Source: Lichtheimia corymbifera B2541
Lineage: Eukaryota > Mucoromycota > Mucoromycetes > Mucorales > Lichtheimiaceae
Direction of reading: 5' to 3'
Assembly (NCBI GenBank): GCA_000697475.1
Contig: JNEU01000989.1
Span: 124,001-188,000 of the forward strand
DNA: 64,000 nt
Positions 25,454 through 38,326 of the stretch are shown here, one piece after another. The position numbers and the translations under genes are program-made. The stretch's first letter is position 1; each line of letters begins with the position of its first letter. The notes below the pieces were generated by a model that worked only from the letters and a program-made list of their open reading frames with translations, searched no databases and was not told the DNA's origin.

Positions 25454-26574
25454 TTAGGCGTTGGCCAAAAACGTCTGCCAGTAGCCAGTCGATTGTGGTT
25501 GCTGGTAATACTGAACTTGCTGTTGTTGCTGCTGTTGTTGTTGTTGGGAGTACATGGCCCATGTGTTATCATCGCTGGTCATGATGCAAGGGTCTTCCAT
25601 ATACAAAAAGTCGTAAGGTTGCTGTTGGGATTTCACCATATTGTTGTACGCGATAGAATCAAAAGCAGTGGTAGTCATGGTGTTGTTGGTAATGGGAGCA
25701 TCTACATGCTGAACCATAACATTGGTGTTATCGATTCCAGGAGCATCTTGCCACAAAGCATCATATTGGCGAGGATTTTCCCAAGCAAGTTGGGGAAAGT
25801 GGGGTGACACTGGTGAAAGCGAAGAAGCAGAGGCTGATGAAGCAACATCATGGGTTGTTGCAAGATAGTTGTATCCCAAATCGGCAGACAAAGGCGAGCT
25901 CGACAAAGGTGAGGTGTTGGTAGTCAAAGGTGGGGTGATGTTGATGGGCTGTTGATACATGTCATTGTTGGTGTTGAATGTCGAGGTACCAATCACGCCT
26001 TGCTCTTGCTGTTGTTGGTGTGCAGTCTGACGCTTCTTGTAGGGACCACGCTTAACACCTTTCTTGCGTTCCTTACGAGGGGAGTTGGTGCATGTGGCAG
26101 TGAGACCAAGCTTGATGCAACGTTGGCAAGGACGACCATCATCACATTTTTTGCATGCCTTTTGACAGTTAACTAAAGAGGGATAAGCGACATGAGCCAT
26201 CCAATCAACTTCATACGACATATATGGATAAGACCCGAGAAAAGACATGTTTGTGTCACTTTGCGTCGGGTTAAAAATAACTTACCACATGCATTCTTCA
26301 CTTGCTTACGCTTCGGTCTCTTCCGGTTGTTATCTTTAGCCGATGTCTGGTCTCGATCATTGTTCTTTGTATTGTTGACGACGGCAGCATCACTCGATGG
26401 CACCATGTGATCATATGGCTCCAACAACAATGGTGCAGCCGTAGCGGGTGCAGTAGTAGTAGTGGTGGCAGCAGGCTCTTGTTGATAAAAGTAGGCGTTG
26501 GTGGTGCCAAACGTAGTGGACATCAGGTTGGTATAATCGTGTTGATTGTTAAATTGCATTATGAATTGTTGCAA
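25454..26574 (-). CDS. Zn2Cys6 transcription factor
   Basis: Fungal binuclear zinc cluster regulator of about 336 residues in two exons. The intron (about 26285-26175) falls inside the first zinc knuckle, joining KQVKNAC to VNCQKACKKCDDGRPCQRC. The cysteine spacing is C-X2-C-X6-C-X5-C-X2-C-X8-C, which matches the family. It is preceded by a basic patch (RKRPKRKQ) and followed by RKERKKGVKRGPYKKR, likely DNA-binding and nuclear-targeting. The rest is Ser/Thr/Asn/Gln-rich with a glutamine run near the C-terminus (about 25500-25535), typical of activation regions. No fungal-specific middle-homology domain is seen. Start taken as the ATG at 26574; one at 26523 is also possible. Target genes cannot be read from sequence. 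Confidence 0.9.
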
Positions 26575-29500
26575 AAAGCTGTGAGTGGTAATTTGTGTCA
26601 GAGAAGTAAAAACGGGTTGAGGAAATGACAGGCTGCCAGGGTCGAGGTAGGTTCTTATATACTTGGGTCGGTACCTATTTTAGTCATTGACGCATATGAT
26701 TGGTCCGTAAGCCTACCAACACTTTTTCGCATCTTTTGATTTCTAGTTAGGTTGATTACCAATTACTATACCTGTTCCTCTACCCTTTTTCGTTTTCTTT
26801 ACTACAAATAAACAATTACCCGGTATCCATTTCATCATCTTTTTGGTTGATAGCTTGTAAATGTACCTGTGCCACACATACAAAACCCTGTGGTCGGCTA
26901 AACCATGATTGTGGCCCTTGGTACAAGCCAATAATGGGAATCCAGGAAAACAATAATAATGTAGCACGCACGGGTACTAAAGACACAAAGTGGGGGGAAG
27001 GAGTAATAAGGGGCAATATTCCATTACGTATGATACACACACGAATAGCATTCCTAAGAGACAACACACCCACTTACTTGGGAGATAAATGTAATAAACT
27101 GTGCTGGCCACATGGCAGAATCATTTTTCTCCTTGACAAGGAGTGTGTGATCGGGATACAACCGCGCGGGGGTAGTGGTAAGTAGCAGTTGGCATGAATG
27201 CACTCACGATAGGGTTCCACCACACGCAAAATAAACCGCCATTTTCTTTTTTTGGGCAGAGCACGTTGTTTCTGTATTGTGCTTATTCAGCGCATCTTAT
27301 CCCCGTGCAACCCTTAATTGCCACGCGAGCAAAGGCAAACAAAATCAGTAAGGGAAAAGGGCGGGTGGATTTTCGGTCGTACCCGGTCATTCGGTCGGCC
27401 AACCATGAACGTTTTGGCTAATCATCTCGGGTGTCACGAACCCATAAATCTACCATATAGTCGTGTGCATGTTACGTGGATTGTGTATATGTGTTGCTTG
27501 GCAACTGTGGGCACGCATGCTTTAATCATTACATTTATCTCGAGATTTTTTATCCCTATACAGTAAACCTCTTGTCGGTGTATTACCGGAGCCCCCCGAG
27601 CCATATTACCTTTCCACTACTACTATCCAAGCTTTGACGATCGCTTCCAAAATTGATATGAACCCAGGTCATTAAGCTGACAATGTCTATTTCATCTCCC
27701 TTTCTCCTTAGGCATAAGACAGAGAGTGAGAGAGAGCAAAACACAAAAATGACGAAATAAACAGGGGCTCTGCAAAGGAATGTTCGCAAATGTACGTGCG
27801 ATCTTGATGGATGACACGCACGATGCTCTCTCCCAAAAAGGTGCACGGGCACCCGAGTAGCTAAATATCTCTCCCATCAATCATACCACGATGGCATCCA
27901 TTGTTAATATTCCTTACTACCACTCTCCCCCCATCATGACGAATGCAGGTTTCAGTGATGTCTTAAAGTAGTAGGGTCAAGGAGGTGGGAATGTCGCAAA
28001 TCCATTTTGGTATATCTATTAGCTAATCATAAACTGGCAGTAATAGCATCATTACTTGCAATACATTGATGATCGATATACCATCACAAAAGTTTGAAAA
28101 TCCAAGAGTATAATGTAACTTTGAGCTTCCTACCACGAGCTCTCACCAGGGGTAGGGGTAAAATGCTATGTACGCTGTGAGCATGAGAAAGGTGAAAAAA
28201 GGAAGTTGAGACACCCATCGTACCACCACACGTTTCGTATCAATGGGCGCTTGTGCCGCTTTGTTGGTAGAGATATGTACATGGGTGAATGCAGATTGCG
28301 GGCGAGTATCCGTAAAAGCCGACTTGTGCATGGTCCAAGCTTGCTTCTCTGAGTTCAAGTCGCCGTTTGACAAGAAGCGGTAGCTGCCAGCCACATCATC
28401 CGAGATAAAAACCCTTTACTGTCGATCAAAAGGTATATGCAACATCCGCACAAGAGCATGTCGGTGCGATAGTATACGATATAAAGAGTATATTTCTCTG
28501 TTGTCATCGCTTACCAAGGAAAGAAGAGACAATCAAGGGGTAGTAGAGGAGAGTTGTAGCAATGGAGGTGATGATTATGGTGATAGTGGATGAGACGGTT
28601 GCTATGTTGTACACGCGGGATGTTCTGGCACTATTTTTGCTCCTTATTCTGGTGCACAAAAGTCAAATTTGCGACACATGGCGATAGTGTTTACACTGCA
28701 CTGATCTGCATGACACGACAGATGCAGTTCATTGATTGTTGCATAGATCAACATGCGTCCATGATTGCTTGGGAGTATACCAGCAAAGATACAGGGGTCT
28801 GGGCCCCGCCTATATTTTACATATCATCATGGTATACCAACCACCCTTCTTCAAATGTCGTACACACACGCACCTTTCATGTGGTGATAGTGACTTTTTC
28901 CCCCACATCATCTTTCACATGCCCAGCATCGTTTTTAATATTATTGTGATTAAATGTTTGGGACTTTGATTAAGCTACCACGAATACGATGATGCCAAAA
29001 AGTCAATGATAGGTGTGCCATCATCATTCCAATGATACAAAAGAATCAAAGCAGCCAACAATGACGACACTGCACCTACCAAGTCTGGAATTTGAACCCC
29101 CAACACACAAAGCGTATTAAGCAACCTTTCTCCTAACTATGGAATGATAAAGGATGCAACGACTCCGCATTGTTGCTAAGCTGCGTAGTCGTCTTGGTGA
29201 TGCTGTCTGGATAAACAAGCAGGACCCACGACTCTTCTAAGCATGCCAATTAATGGCGGTCGTTCAACTTTGTGCAACATTTTCAACGCTAACCCTCTCG
29301 ATCCAACAGGCACAAGCTAAGACTTATCTCCTTGGGTTCTATCTCCCTGAATGTATCGATTGCCTCATTATGTAATCCAGCCTTCACAAGCATCCTTGCC
29401 AAAGACGAGATGGAACGTGCTTATGTATATGCGCATATTCAATCAGGGTCAACAATTATTTTTACATGGTGCTACCCGCATGATGGTGTCAACAAATAAA

Positions 29501-31119
29501 ACCACCTCTCCACATACACTGAGGTTTGTGTGGAGAAGTATGACCATGAGGGGGCATTTCAAAGCGGCGTACAACTCAGTTTCTCTTCCTGACAGAGATT
29601 ACTCCTTCATTCATCCCCTTTGCTTTGAATATCTTTTGGTGAGTCTGCCGCACGAGCAAAATAGGCTATACAACCTCCGACCATGTGCGCGCATATCCTG
29701 TTTTGATATTCCAAATCCATGCACTATGACGTGATGCCACATGAGCATCGAGACCAGCAGAGAGAAAAAAAAAAGGAGCAAATGAGGGAGAAAGAAAGTG
29801 AATGGATGAAAAACACCGATTACAATGATGACAAGATCCAAAAATGTTTGCTCGTCAATTAGCTAATCGTTAATTTCTAGTTTCTGCCAGGTCATTCATT
29901 TCCCTTTACAGTGAATGAACCTTCACAGCCAATGTCTCCATGGAGTACAAGCGAAAAGCTCGCATATTCCAGCTACCACGCGATATGTAACACGCTTTTG
30001 TGCAGCCATCTCATAAAACAAACGACATGGTGGATCGTGCAAACAAAAGATTCTACTACTACTTTGCTATGGCGCTGATAACCAAATGGAGCCAAAGATT
30101 CCGTTTGTGGATGTAAATGCGGGCAATGTCATCTGTAAAGGATACTTTCGAACGAGTGTGATAAAACACGCGTGCGCATCATGGTAGATGTGGCCATGAT
30201 AACTATGTCCGAGCATAATAATTGGGTCATGGTTCTTTTTTTTTCGCTCACATGGTCTGACAGGGAACAGGCTGATGAGCCATGGGGTACCCCCTTTCCA
30301 TGCATTGAGCGGGAGTACTACCACCACTGCACACACACATACACCTGATAGACCCACATCGACGACGTGATGAATACCATAACCCATGTGAAAAGATGGT
30401 CAATGATATATGGGTTGTGTGTCGTCTTCAAGGAAGGCCAAAAGTGCACAACCCAGTATCATGATGATGAACAACAACTAGCAGTGCATGCGCCTGTATG
30501 TATATGTGATCCATACAAATATGCATATTCCAGCCATCAGGTGATAAAACCTTGTCATTAGTGGTTTCAGCCATATACAGACCTCGGCACTGACACAATA
30601 ACAACAAAACTTTAACAAGGGGTATATGAATTTATATCGGCTGATGACAGCGGGGATGATGATGGTGGTAGTAGATGGAAACAAGAAAGGAGCGATTTGT
30701 TACATGAAGGCAATCTATCGACTGAGCAACACAACAAAGGGTGCTCGTTTTCAACGTAATAGTAGACAAAGGTGGGTAAAAAAAAAAAAGACAAGAGCTG
30801 CTGCTCCTGCTGGGCGTCGAGAAATAAATATATGGCTGTATAAAAGTATGTATAAGCTCATTTCAAGCTTGAGCTCAAGATATCGGGACAGCGGCCTTGT
30901 AGACAGCAAGCGGGAATCTCCTTGAGCTCAAAAACGATAAGCGGTTTTGCATGGATTATATATATGTATATATGCGCAAGATATTGTATAATCGATCGAG
31001 GTAAGGAAACGATAGGTTGTAAATGGTGGTAATAGGGACCTGGGATCCTTTGCTCTGTGCGTGTTGTTTGTCAACTCCAACGGCCCCTAACAGTATTCAT
31101 TGTTCTTTCATTCTCCTTT
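26575..31119. other. Large gene-poor region, about 4.5 kb
   Basis: Upstream of the Zn2Cys6 gene and downstream of the WWE-like gene. I found no multi-exon gene with recognisable domains on either strand. Open frames (for example 26847-27185 plus, 29351-29734 plus) lack protein-like features. A possible terminal exon at 28143-28409 is listed separately. No family repeats from 8 or 55-62 kb were seen. The length is consistent with extended upstream control of a regulator gene or with unseen non-coding RNA. Confidence 0.4.
28143..28409 (-). other. Possible terminal exon of a small membrane protein
   Basis: An open minus-strand frame with no ATG begins near 28409 and reads ISDDVAGSYRFLSNGDLNSE, continues with a polar segment, and ends in a hydrophobic helix (FFTFLMLTAYIAFYPYPW) before the stop at 28143. 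Its composition is protein-like and an AG acceptor (cgacagtaaag) precedes it. A hydrophobic open segment with a good gtaagc donor lies upstream (about 28515-28610), but the phase does not join with either visible acceptor. This could be an exon of a real gene, a pseudogene or chance. Confidence 0.25.
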
Positions 31120-31995
31120 TCACGGTATCCATGGCGACGCACCACTATGGTTGCCATTGATGCCGGCATTTTCTCGATTGGAGCTGTTATCAATCGTATC
31201 ATCATCAGACAAAGACGACGTAGCAGCCAGATGTTTATGATCAAGCCAAGCATCGGGTTGCATAATCCGCGATAAGCGATACTTGACGCCCAAGTACGAG
31301 AGATAATTGTTCTTTGGAAATACGCGCACTCGCTTGACCTTTGGAAAATGGGTATCCGAAACATCGACAAATGTACCACCCAAGGTAAGCGTTTGCTCCA
31401 GCTTTGATTGATTGGCAGGATCAAATGGAACCCATTTCTCATGCAAGAATACCAGCCATGTAAAATAGTACATTGGTGGTGGCGATAGTGTCCTTGCTGG
31501 TGTTGCTGGTGGTAAATGGTGTGTGGTACTGGTATTGGGTTTTGATGTTGCTGATGTTGTATGAGGAAGTTGTAATATCCTTGGAGAAGGTGATGAGGAG
31601 GTGGTCGAAGAAGATGAACAAGATGTTGACGGTGATGGTTTTTGTGCCTCAACTGGGATAATCTCGTCGAGCAGCAGCAGGCGTTCGGGCGATGATGGCG
31701 ACAACAATGGCCTACGAAGAGGATAAGGCATCACCGTAGATGGCTTTCTTGGCTTATCCATAAGCATAGTAGCTGTTTTGCTAGTAGATAGCCGCTTGCG
31801 ATTCATAACATGATGTTGTTGTTGTGATGGTTGTTGCTGCTGTTGCCCCATAGGCATGGGTCGTTGATCGTAATGATGATAACTGCTGTGCCGGTGATGA
31901 TCATAGCGATAATGTGGGGCCATCAGATGAGAATGATCAGGGTAAAAGGCGACCGTTGTGGTGTTGGTAGGGTGTTGCTGCTCGGCAGGGATCAT
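31120..31995 (-). CDS. Unknown protein with WWE-like domain
   Basis: Single-exon frame of 291 residues from the ATG at 31995. The N-terminal 160 residues are His/Gln/Ser/Pro-rich and probably disordered. Residues about 170-245 form a compact domain with YYFTWLVFLHEKWVPFDPAN, then LEQTLTLGGTFVDVSDTHFP and KVKRVRVFPKNNYLSYLGVK. The spaced Trp residues, WVPFD and following strands recall WWE domains, which bind ADP-ribose or mediate ubiquitin-system contacts, but the match is by eye only. The C-terminus is Ser/Asp/Asn-rich. No enzymatic domain (HECT, PARP, DDHD) accompanies it, so an adaptor role is the most that can be inferred. It is divergent to the RhoGEF gene across 4.3 kb. Confidence 0.7.
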   Translation of the reverse strand: MIPAEQQHPTNTTTVAFYPDHSHLMAPHYRYDHHRHSSYHHYDQRPMPMGQQQQQPSQQQHHVMNRKRLSTSKTATMLMDKPRKPSTVMPYPLRRPLLSPSSPERLLLLDEIIPVEAQKPSPSTSCSSSSTTSSSPSPRILQLPHTTSATSKPNTSTTHHLPPATPARTLSPPPMYYFTWLVFLHEKWVPFDPANQSKLEQTLTLGGTFVDVSDTHFPKVKRVRVFPKNNYLSYLGVKYRLSRIMQPDAWLDHKHLAATSSLSDDDTIDNSSNRENAGINGNHSGASPWIP

Positions 31996-32936
31996 TGAAA
32001 AATGAAAGACAAAGAGTGAAAAAGAGAAAGAAGTAACAATGAATCGGATTTGAGAGCGTGAGAGAGAAAGACAGAGAGAGAATGCGTGGAGAAGGAAACA
32101 AGGATTTGCGGATGAGGATACAGCTTTTTATATGGAGGAGGATAAATGATATAAGGTTGGTGGTCGACTCAATGTCGTTTGGGCGGGGAAGATAGAGTCT
32201 CCTAACATGACGAATCATCAGCAATAACAACGAGGATCAAAAGGCAAAGGTACGATATACCAAAAACGTTGTGTCCGCAAGCTGGTTGCATGCAATCATG
32301 GGATTATGATCACGGGTCACTCGCTTCTCTTTTTCTGTTGGTTACTTAACACCCCCAATTCATCCCGTTGTTGTGCGTTTCACTAAATCCCCACTGGGTG
32401 CACAGGTAAAATGGCGGGTTGGTTGGTTGGCTTTTTTACCTGTCCTGTGTTTGTCTACATATATACGCATATGCACACACAGCTTAATCATGATGATGGG
32501 CGTTTTGCGTCGGTTGGTCATTTCATGATGTAATTGATCGCTCACCACGGGGTCGTCGTACACATGCCCACACATACACATATGCCAGTCTTTTACTTTC
32601 CTTGTGTACCATCTACCGAACCAACCTACAGGTTGAAGTGCCAAGATTAATGCATAATAAAGTAAAAAAAAAAAGCGGAACAAAACCGCGCGCTGACACC
32701 AATTTTCCTTTTCTTCATTCGAGAATGGGGTTTGACTCATGCAAAAAGAAGAGCGTTTTACAATGCTTGGTTCAGGTGACAGCTGTAGATTGTCGCACCT
32801 AACCGATAACAACGCCAATTATGTTTTCCTCGTTCCCTTTTCTTTCTCTTGTTTACCATTAGTCATGTGACTCCATAGCAAAACTTTTCTTTTCTTCATT
32901 CATTTTCGTTATAACCATTTTCATAGTGCTACGTAT

Positions 32937-32969
<33 letters not shown>

Positions 32970-35900
32970 CAAGATTCCATTTTCCCCTTTACCTTTTTCT
33001 TTGGTCGTTCTGTGACACAAATGCAAACCAAGCCTATGTTTCGATGAATTGTGCGTTGCAAAATTTGTGTACACACAAGCTCTGTGCAACCTATCGTCGT
33101 TCTGCGGATCCGCACACTTATTGACGAATGAGTCTAGAAAGATACGCTACACAAGGGAGAACTTTATGATTCACCCGTAGCATCGTTTGCACCACCCAAT
33201 GTAAAAGAGAGAAAAAATGTGCCACAGAAACGAAGCAGAGAAAAAGATACAAGTAGAGCTTTGCAGGAAAAATTCGGTTTTAGTATGTACGACCATTACA
33301 CACGGCCTACAAAGGACACACACGCACAACACAAACAACAAAGCAAGTGATTCGGCCGATTGTTGTGCACCCTGCCAGGTTTTGAGGAGGCTGAAAACGC
33401 ATGCGGAAACGACCCTTTGATCAAGCGCCTCACTTGTGTAATCAAGGAAGGTAAAAGTTATTGTCAGGATGGGCAAGGATCATAATCGTGAATGAAAAAA
33501 TGGATGTAAACATGTAAACAGAAGCCATCCGTCAACGTCGATCGATATACAAAATGACGCATAGATCCAATTTTTGCCGCAAATATAACCCGGCATCGTA
33601 TCCTTTTATAACTCTTGGCGATCACAAGCATTTTCCGCAATCACAAAGACAGGAACTTTTGGGATCAGCAGCTAGTTATCGTGGTCAATCAAACACAAGA
33701 CCTGTCGTACTGTTGTTAGGCTATGACGATGAGCACCAATAGATCCATGCTATTGCTATGTAGGGGAACGTGGCTGCTTGATAAATTGACAAGCATCATG
33801 CAATGGATCATCAGATCTTGCGTTTGTTGTCCATTTGCATCATGCATAATCCAGTAGGTTGTGTGTGTGTGTGTGTTGCATTCCTTTCTTGCTCTCTATG
33901 CAAAGTGGGAGGCTGAAACACGAAAATACTGTCTGATCAAAAAGCATATCTCGCCAAGCTCAGCCTTCTCTCCCCTCTCTCTTTGATGCAACAAGTAGCA
34001 CCCAATACCACGATTCTGATTCTTTGCCACACCCCCCTTGCCGGATATAGTGATATTAAGGTTGCTCTTTAGCGTGTGATCAAGCCATGGGCCGCTCTTC
34101 TGTTGTTACCCGTTCACATCTCCTGTCTCCTACCACAAGCTCCTTTATGTAGCTGTACATGCCACCACAACACCAATGATTTGGGTTTCATATATCGGAT
34201 TTCCTTGTTTGTCACGAGGATGTTGAACCTGCTCTGGAAGCAAAACCAAATATAATGCGTATCTCTTGTCTTATCGATCTCTCATGGTTCACGTCAAACG
34301 TCATACGAACATGGCGGCAAACGACCCGACCCATATTTCCCGCAGATTTCCCATGCTGAAGAAAGACCTTAGCCAATTGTGTGTGAGTGTGGAACGATTT
34401 GCGCTATGTTGTATTGCAGCCGTTTCAGCTACATGTAAACAAACGCACGGACAAGCAGTTAATCAACGCTTTTATTCTATCCACAGCATTCACAAGCGTA
34501 ATGAAAATGGCCTTTTTTCATATGTTAGGTAATGGTTGAATACCCTTAAGAGCTGCAATCTTGAATAACACACGTGATGTACTAGGGTTGATGTTGATGG
34601 CTGCTGACACATATGCATGTGCATGAACATGCTCAGTCAAACGATACCACCTTGCTTAGCTCTAATTGTGTTGTACCTGCATTTTTGTACAGGTAACACG
34701 TATCACTAAGCGGTGGATAGTGAGTCAAGTCAATAAATTTATCATCCCAATAATATGTGTGTGTATGATGTACATAAGCAAATATTGACCGTGGGTATTA
34801 ATTCGTTTGGCCTCCTGAGAAGGTTGATGTCGTAAATTGATGGTGATATTTGGTTATCGTGCAATATAATGGTGTACGTGTGCTATAGAGAAGGTGATGT
34901 ATACCTGAGATAGCATTTGCAAGGTCCTGGTGAGAAAACGAAAAGAATGACAAGAATTCACAAACAATGGGGAAAGGGCGGGTGAACACCAACGTGACCC
35001 AAGCTCTTAATGTTTGGGCGCGTTTTTCCCCTTTCCCCTTTTTTGTAATCCAGATTTGGTAATGACAAGCAGACATCGATCGGTTCTTCTCGGGTCCATG
35101 CCCCTGATACATCATGTGCACCATCAGCATAAACATCCCTAGCAATGCACGAGAAGAAGAAAGCCCGTGGGTTCTTTTTAGCACCCCTTCGCATTCTTAC
35201 TCACACGCCTATGTACATGTACACATACGTCAGGGTCCTTTTCGTTTGCGACATCGTACTCCTTTTTTCATTGTTTCTGCCTCCATATGCATTCGTCATT
35301 GTGTATACACATTACCATTCATGGTTGGTGATTTTGTCTTTTTGCTTTTTTTGCATAAGCAAAAAAGAAATGAGATTCACATGAAACGGCTGGCAAAGCA
35401 TTTGATAATGACTGGGCCAATGCACCACTGTAAATCCGTGACACCATTCTGTGGTCTTGTGACATGTTTGGTAGTAATGGATTAAAAAAAGCAGAACAAA
35501 GCATCGTGAGAGACAAAGCAATGCATCCTCATTAGCGGAGAGAGCCAAGGAGGGTAGATATGATGGCATAGAGGGGGTTGCAATAAACTCAGCCGATATG
35601 AAGGCCACGCACCCCACACACGCTGTCTTTGGCTTTTGCTTTGTTCTTACCCTCGTGTATTGGGCACGCTTACGCATACATCATTTGACTACTACCTAGC
35701 TATGATAAACCAATGACAACAGGGATAGGCTTGTCGATCATTTCACTCAAAGTCATCACACATTTTACCACTGTACTGGCAATCTCACTTGCCGGTAAAT
35801 GACTTAAGCTGCAGCACGAAAATGCGCTAACGCAAGTCTATATTCACCGCATCTCTGGATGGCACACACACTCTCTGACCCTTGGTTGCTCCTCACACGT

Positions 35901-36317
35901 TTCAAGTTATTGATCAATGTTGGTCAACGACAGATGGCCCCCTGCATCTTTGCTTTTGTACAACTATGTAATTTGTACCTTTAGCGAGGGAGTGGTGAGT
36001 ACAAGACGTGAATCAGAGATGTTCATTAACGAGGACCACCCCCATCATTCTTTAGACTAGTGTCCAATATATGACTCCTGGTGGTATCGCTCCATACTAT
36101 ACGTCCATTGTTTGACTCCGAAAAAGGGCGACTGACCATTTATCAATTGCTTAGTGGTGTGCAACATGTGGCCCATCTCTGCACATATGCAATACGTACT
36201 ACCTATGTGACGATGAGCCCAAAGAGGGAAAGTGCATGCAACAAAAAAAGCTTCGTGCATTCTTTTTAGGTTTTTCTTTCTCTCTTTTCTCTTCCTTCCT
36301 CCCCATTCTTCCATCTT
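31996..36317. other. Large divergent intergenic region, about 4.3 kb
   Basis: This lies between the WWE-like gene (minus) and the RhoGEF (plus). It contains (TG)n microsatellites at about 32936-32969 and 33858-33874 and no recognisable exon. Short frames such as 33554-33742 (62 aa) and 34798-35184 minus (128 aa) show no domain. It may hold long regulatory regions for both flanking genes. Confidence 0.4.
32936..32969. repeat. (TG)n microsatellite
   Basis: About 14 consecutive TG dinucleotides, slightly broken at the right end (tgtatgtgtc). It lies in non-coding sequence. Confidence 0.95.
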
Positions 36318-38326
36318 ATGAATACTCCTTCACCATCATATAGCGACTCGCCTCGAACGTCGCAGACATTGTCATCACGTCGAAGGCCATCCACCACATC
36401 CAGACGCAATCACTCAACAAAATATCATCATCATCACCAAAGCATTGTTAGCACTAGCAGCATATCCAGCAAAGATAGCAGTAACTATGCGAGTTCTCGC
36501 TACCCAAGCGGTTTGACGAGCATGACGGGCTACACATCGGTTGAAGTGCCATCGATATGCACGTCACCAACCACATCCACAGCCACCTCGCACTACCAAC
36601 AACAACAACAACAACAGCACACATATGACGCCAAGCAATTAACGGAAGATCAATTTGATATTATCGATAGCCTTGACTATGACGATGTAGATGATGCGTT
36701 ACTAGGTAATGCATCCCACCAATGACGCGATATTACAAATTCACTGACTATAAGCATTCATGCACGTACATGTATTCAGATCATGAGCTTGTTCATCGAA
36801 ATCGCGAAGCCTTGGTTCAGCAGCTGTATAATTCAGAACACGCCTACCTCGAATCATTGCAGCTGGTTGCCAATATATTTTTGAATCCCATGCGCAAAGA
36901 TGCCAAGCAAACGACGTTTAGTTTTCTTGGAATGAAAAAGGCAGCTTGCACCGAACGAGAACTTCGGTGGCTATTTGGCAATTTTGACCAAATCCTTCAA
37001 GTCCAACGTGACATTTTGACTAGCCTTGAACAACGGTACAGTTTTCTCACGATATGCATGTCGCATTTCTGCAAAGCATAATAATTGACATGCACGAGTC
37101 TAGATTACAGATATGGGGTCCAACACAAATCATATCGGACGTGTTTCAGAATTGGGTATGTTTCTGATCTGCTGCTGCCGCATCATCATTAAGCTCATCG
37201 GGTGATGATTATTATCTAGTTCCAGCAACTCAATGTCTACAAGGCATACCTTGACAATTACGACGTCGCTGTCACCACCTATGAACGACTGACACGCTAC
37301 CAGCCTTTCAAAAAGTTTATTGATGTGAGTTGATCAATACACAATCTCGGTATTTTGTCTACCCTACTAACCGAAAGGCACACACACATTGTCTATATTT
37401 AGTCGGCACACAAGAACCCGACTCTGAAAGGTGCAACGCTGTTATCCTTGTTACAAATTCCAGCAGGTTCTATCAATCGATATGCACACCTTATTAGCAA
37501 GCTAGCCGATCTAACGACGCCCATGCATCCCGATCATTTTGGTCTTCAAGCATGCAAACAACGTATCCTTGTTTTGGCCGAAGAAATGAAGCCAAGGTAA
37601 CAAAAAGGGAGAAGGATGATATATGTTACGTGTATACTGATATTTTGGCGGTGATATTAGAGTGGACGATGCAGACAATGTTGATCAAGTGCTCATGATT
37701 CAGCGTGCATTAATGGGTGCTCCTTTCGGTGTCAAAGCACAACGACGGCTGGTGCTTCAAGGCAGTTTATGTCGTGTCGTTGTCAGCTCAAAAACGGTGG
37801 GCGAAGAACAAACATACTTTTTGTTCTCAGATTTGTTAATGTTTGTGCGTCCCAAACAAGAATCCAAACGCACCGTGCTTCAATACAAAGGCCATTTACA
37901 GCTTGAACAGGCACGTATCCGTGCTCTTTCACCTGAGGATGCTGCTGGCCATCCCTATTGTTTCGAGATTACGTCCTCACTGCAAGGCGTGGATACACTA
38001 AACTCCACTTATATGGGATCCCGTACCGTGTATGTTCTTCGTACGCATAGTCAGGCTGAGTGCGATGAATGGGTCAAACAACTTGAAAACGTCGTTCACG
38101 TTCTTGACAGAGAATCAGCACGAGCTCGTCAAAGTAAGTAGGATATGAAGGGATAGGATCAATATCATCTTGGATATCTAACACACGCACACGTGCTATA
38201 GTAGCTGCTAGTCGCAGATTAGCGCATCATCGAGCAAGGGCCGCGGGTGACATTAAACGATCCAGTTCCACAGCCGCTAGCCAGTCCTCTGGTAACAGTG
38301 GTGACAGTAACACCTCTCGGCGATAA
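36318..38326 (+). CDS. RhoGEF with DH and PH domains
   Basis: Guanine nucleotide exchange factor of the Dbl family for Rho/Cdc42 GTPases, which control polarity and wall growth. Seven exons encode about 560 residues. The N-terminal 125 residues are Ser/Thr/His/Gln-rich with a QQQQQQQ run. The DH domain starts at HRNREALVQQLYNSEHAYLE (about 36790) and runs through FGNFDQILQVQRDILTSLEQ and SINRYAHLISKLADLT (about 37520). The PH domain (about 37735-38120) includes RRLVLQGSLCRVVV and TYFLFSDLLMFVR and ends with DEWVKQLENVVHVLD. The last exon (from 38203) is a Ser-rich tail ending SNTSRR. No BAR, SH3 or RasGEF domain is seen. It could act on the same pathway as the formin at 14-20 kb, but that is inference. 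Confidence 0.9.

Noticed and set aside
24969..25562. 197-codon minus-strand frame beyond the zinc-cluster gene
   Set aside because: It overlaps the real C-terminus in another frame and is Ser/His/Tyr-rich sequence derived from simple repeats.
29078..29140. tRNA-like minus-strand segment with a T-loop-like ggttcaaattcc
   Set aside because: The presumed acceptor 3' strand has no pairing 5' strand, no D-arm is visible, and the anticodon-loop candidate has a T where a purine is expected at position 37.
32360..32818. 152-codon minus-strand open frame
   Set aside because: It begins with TTG rather than ATG, has no domain, and no supporting splice signals were seen.
34798..35184. 128-codon minus-strand open frame
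   Set aside because: Composition looks random and no homologous family or signal peptide is evident.
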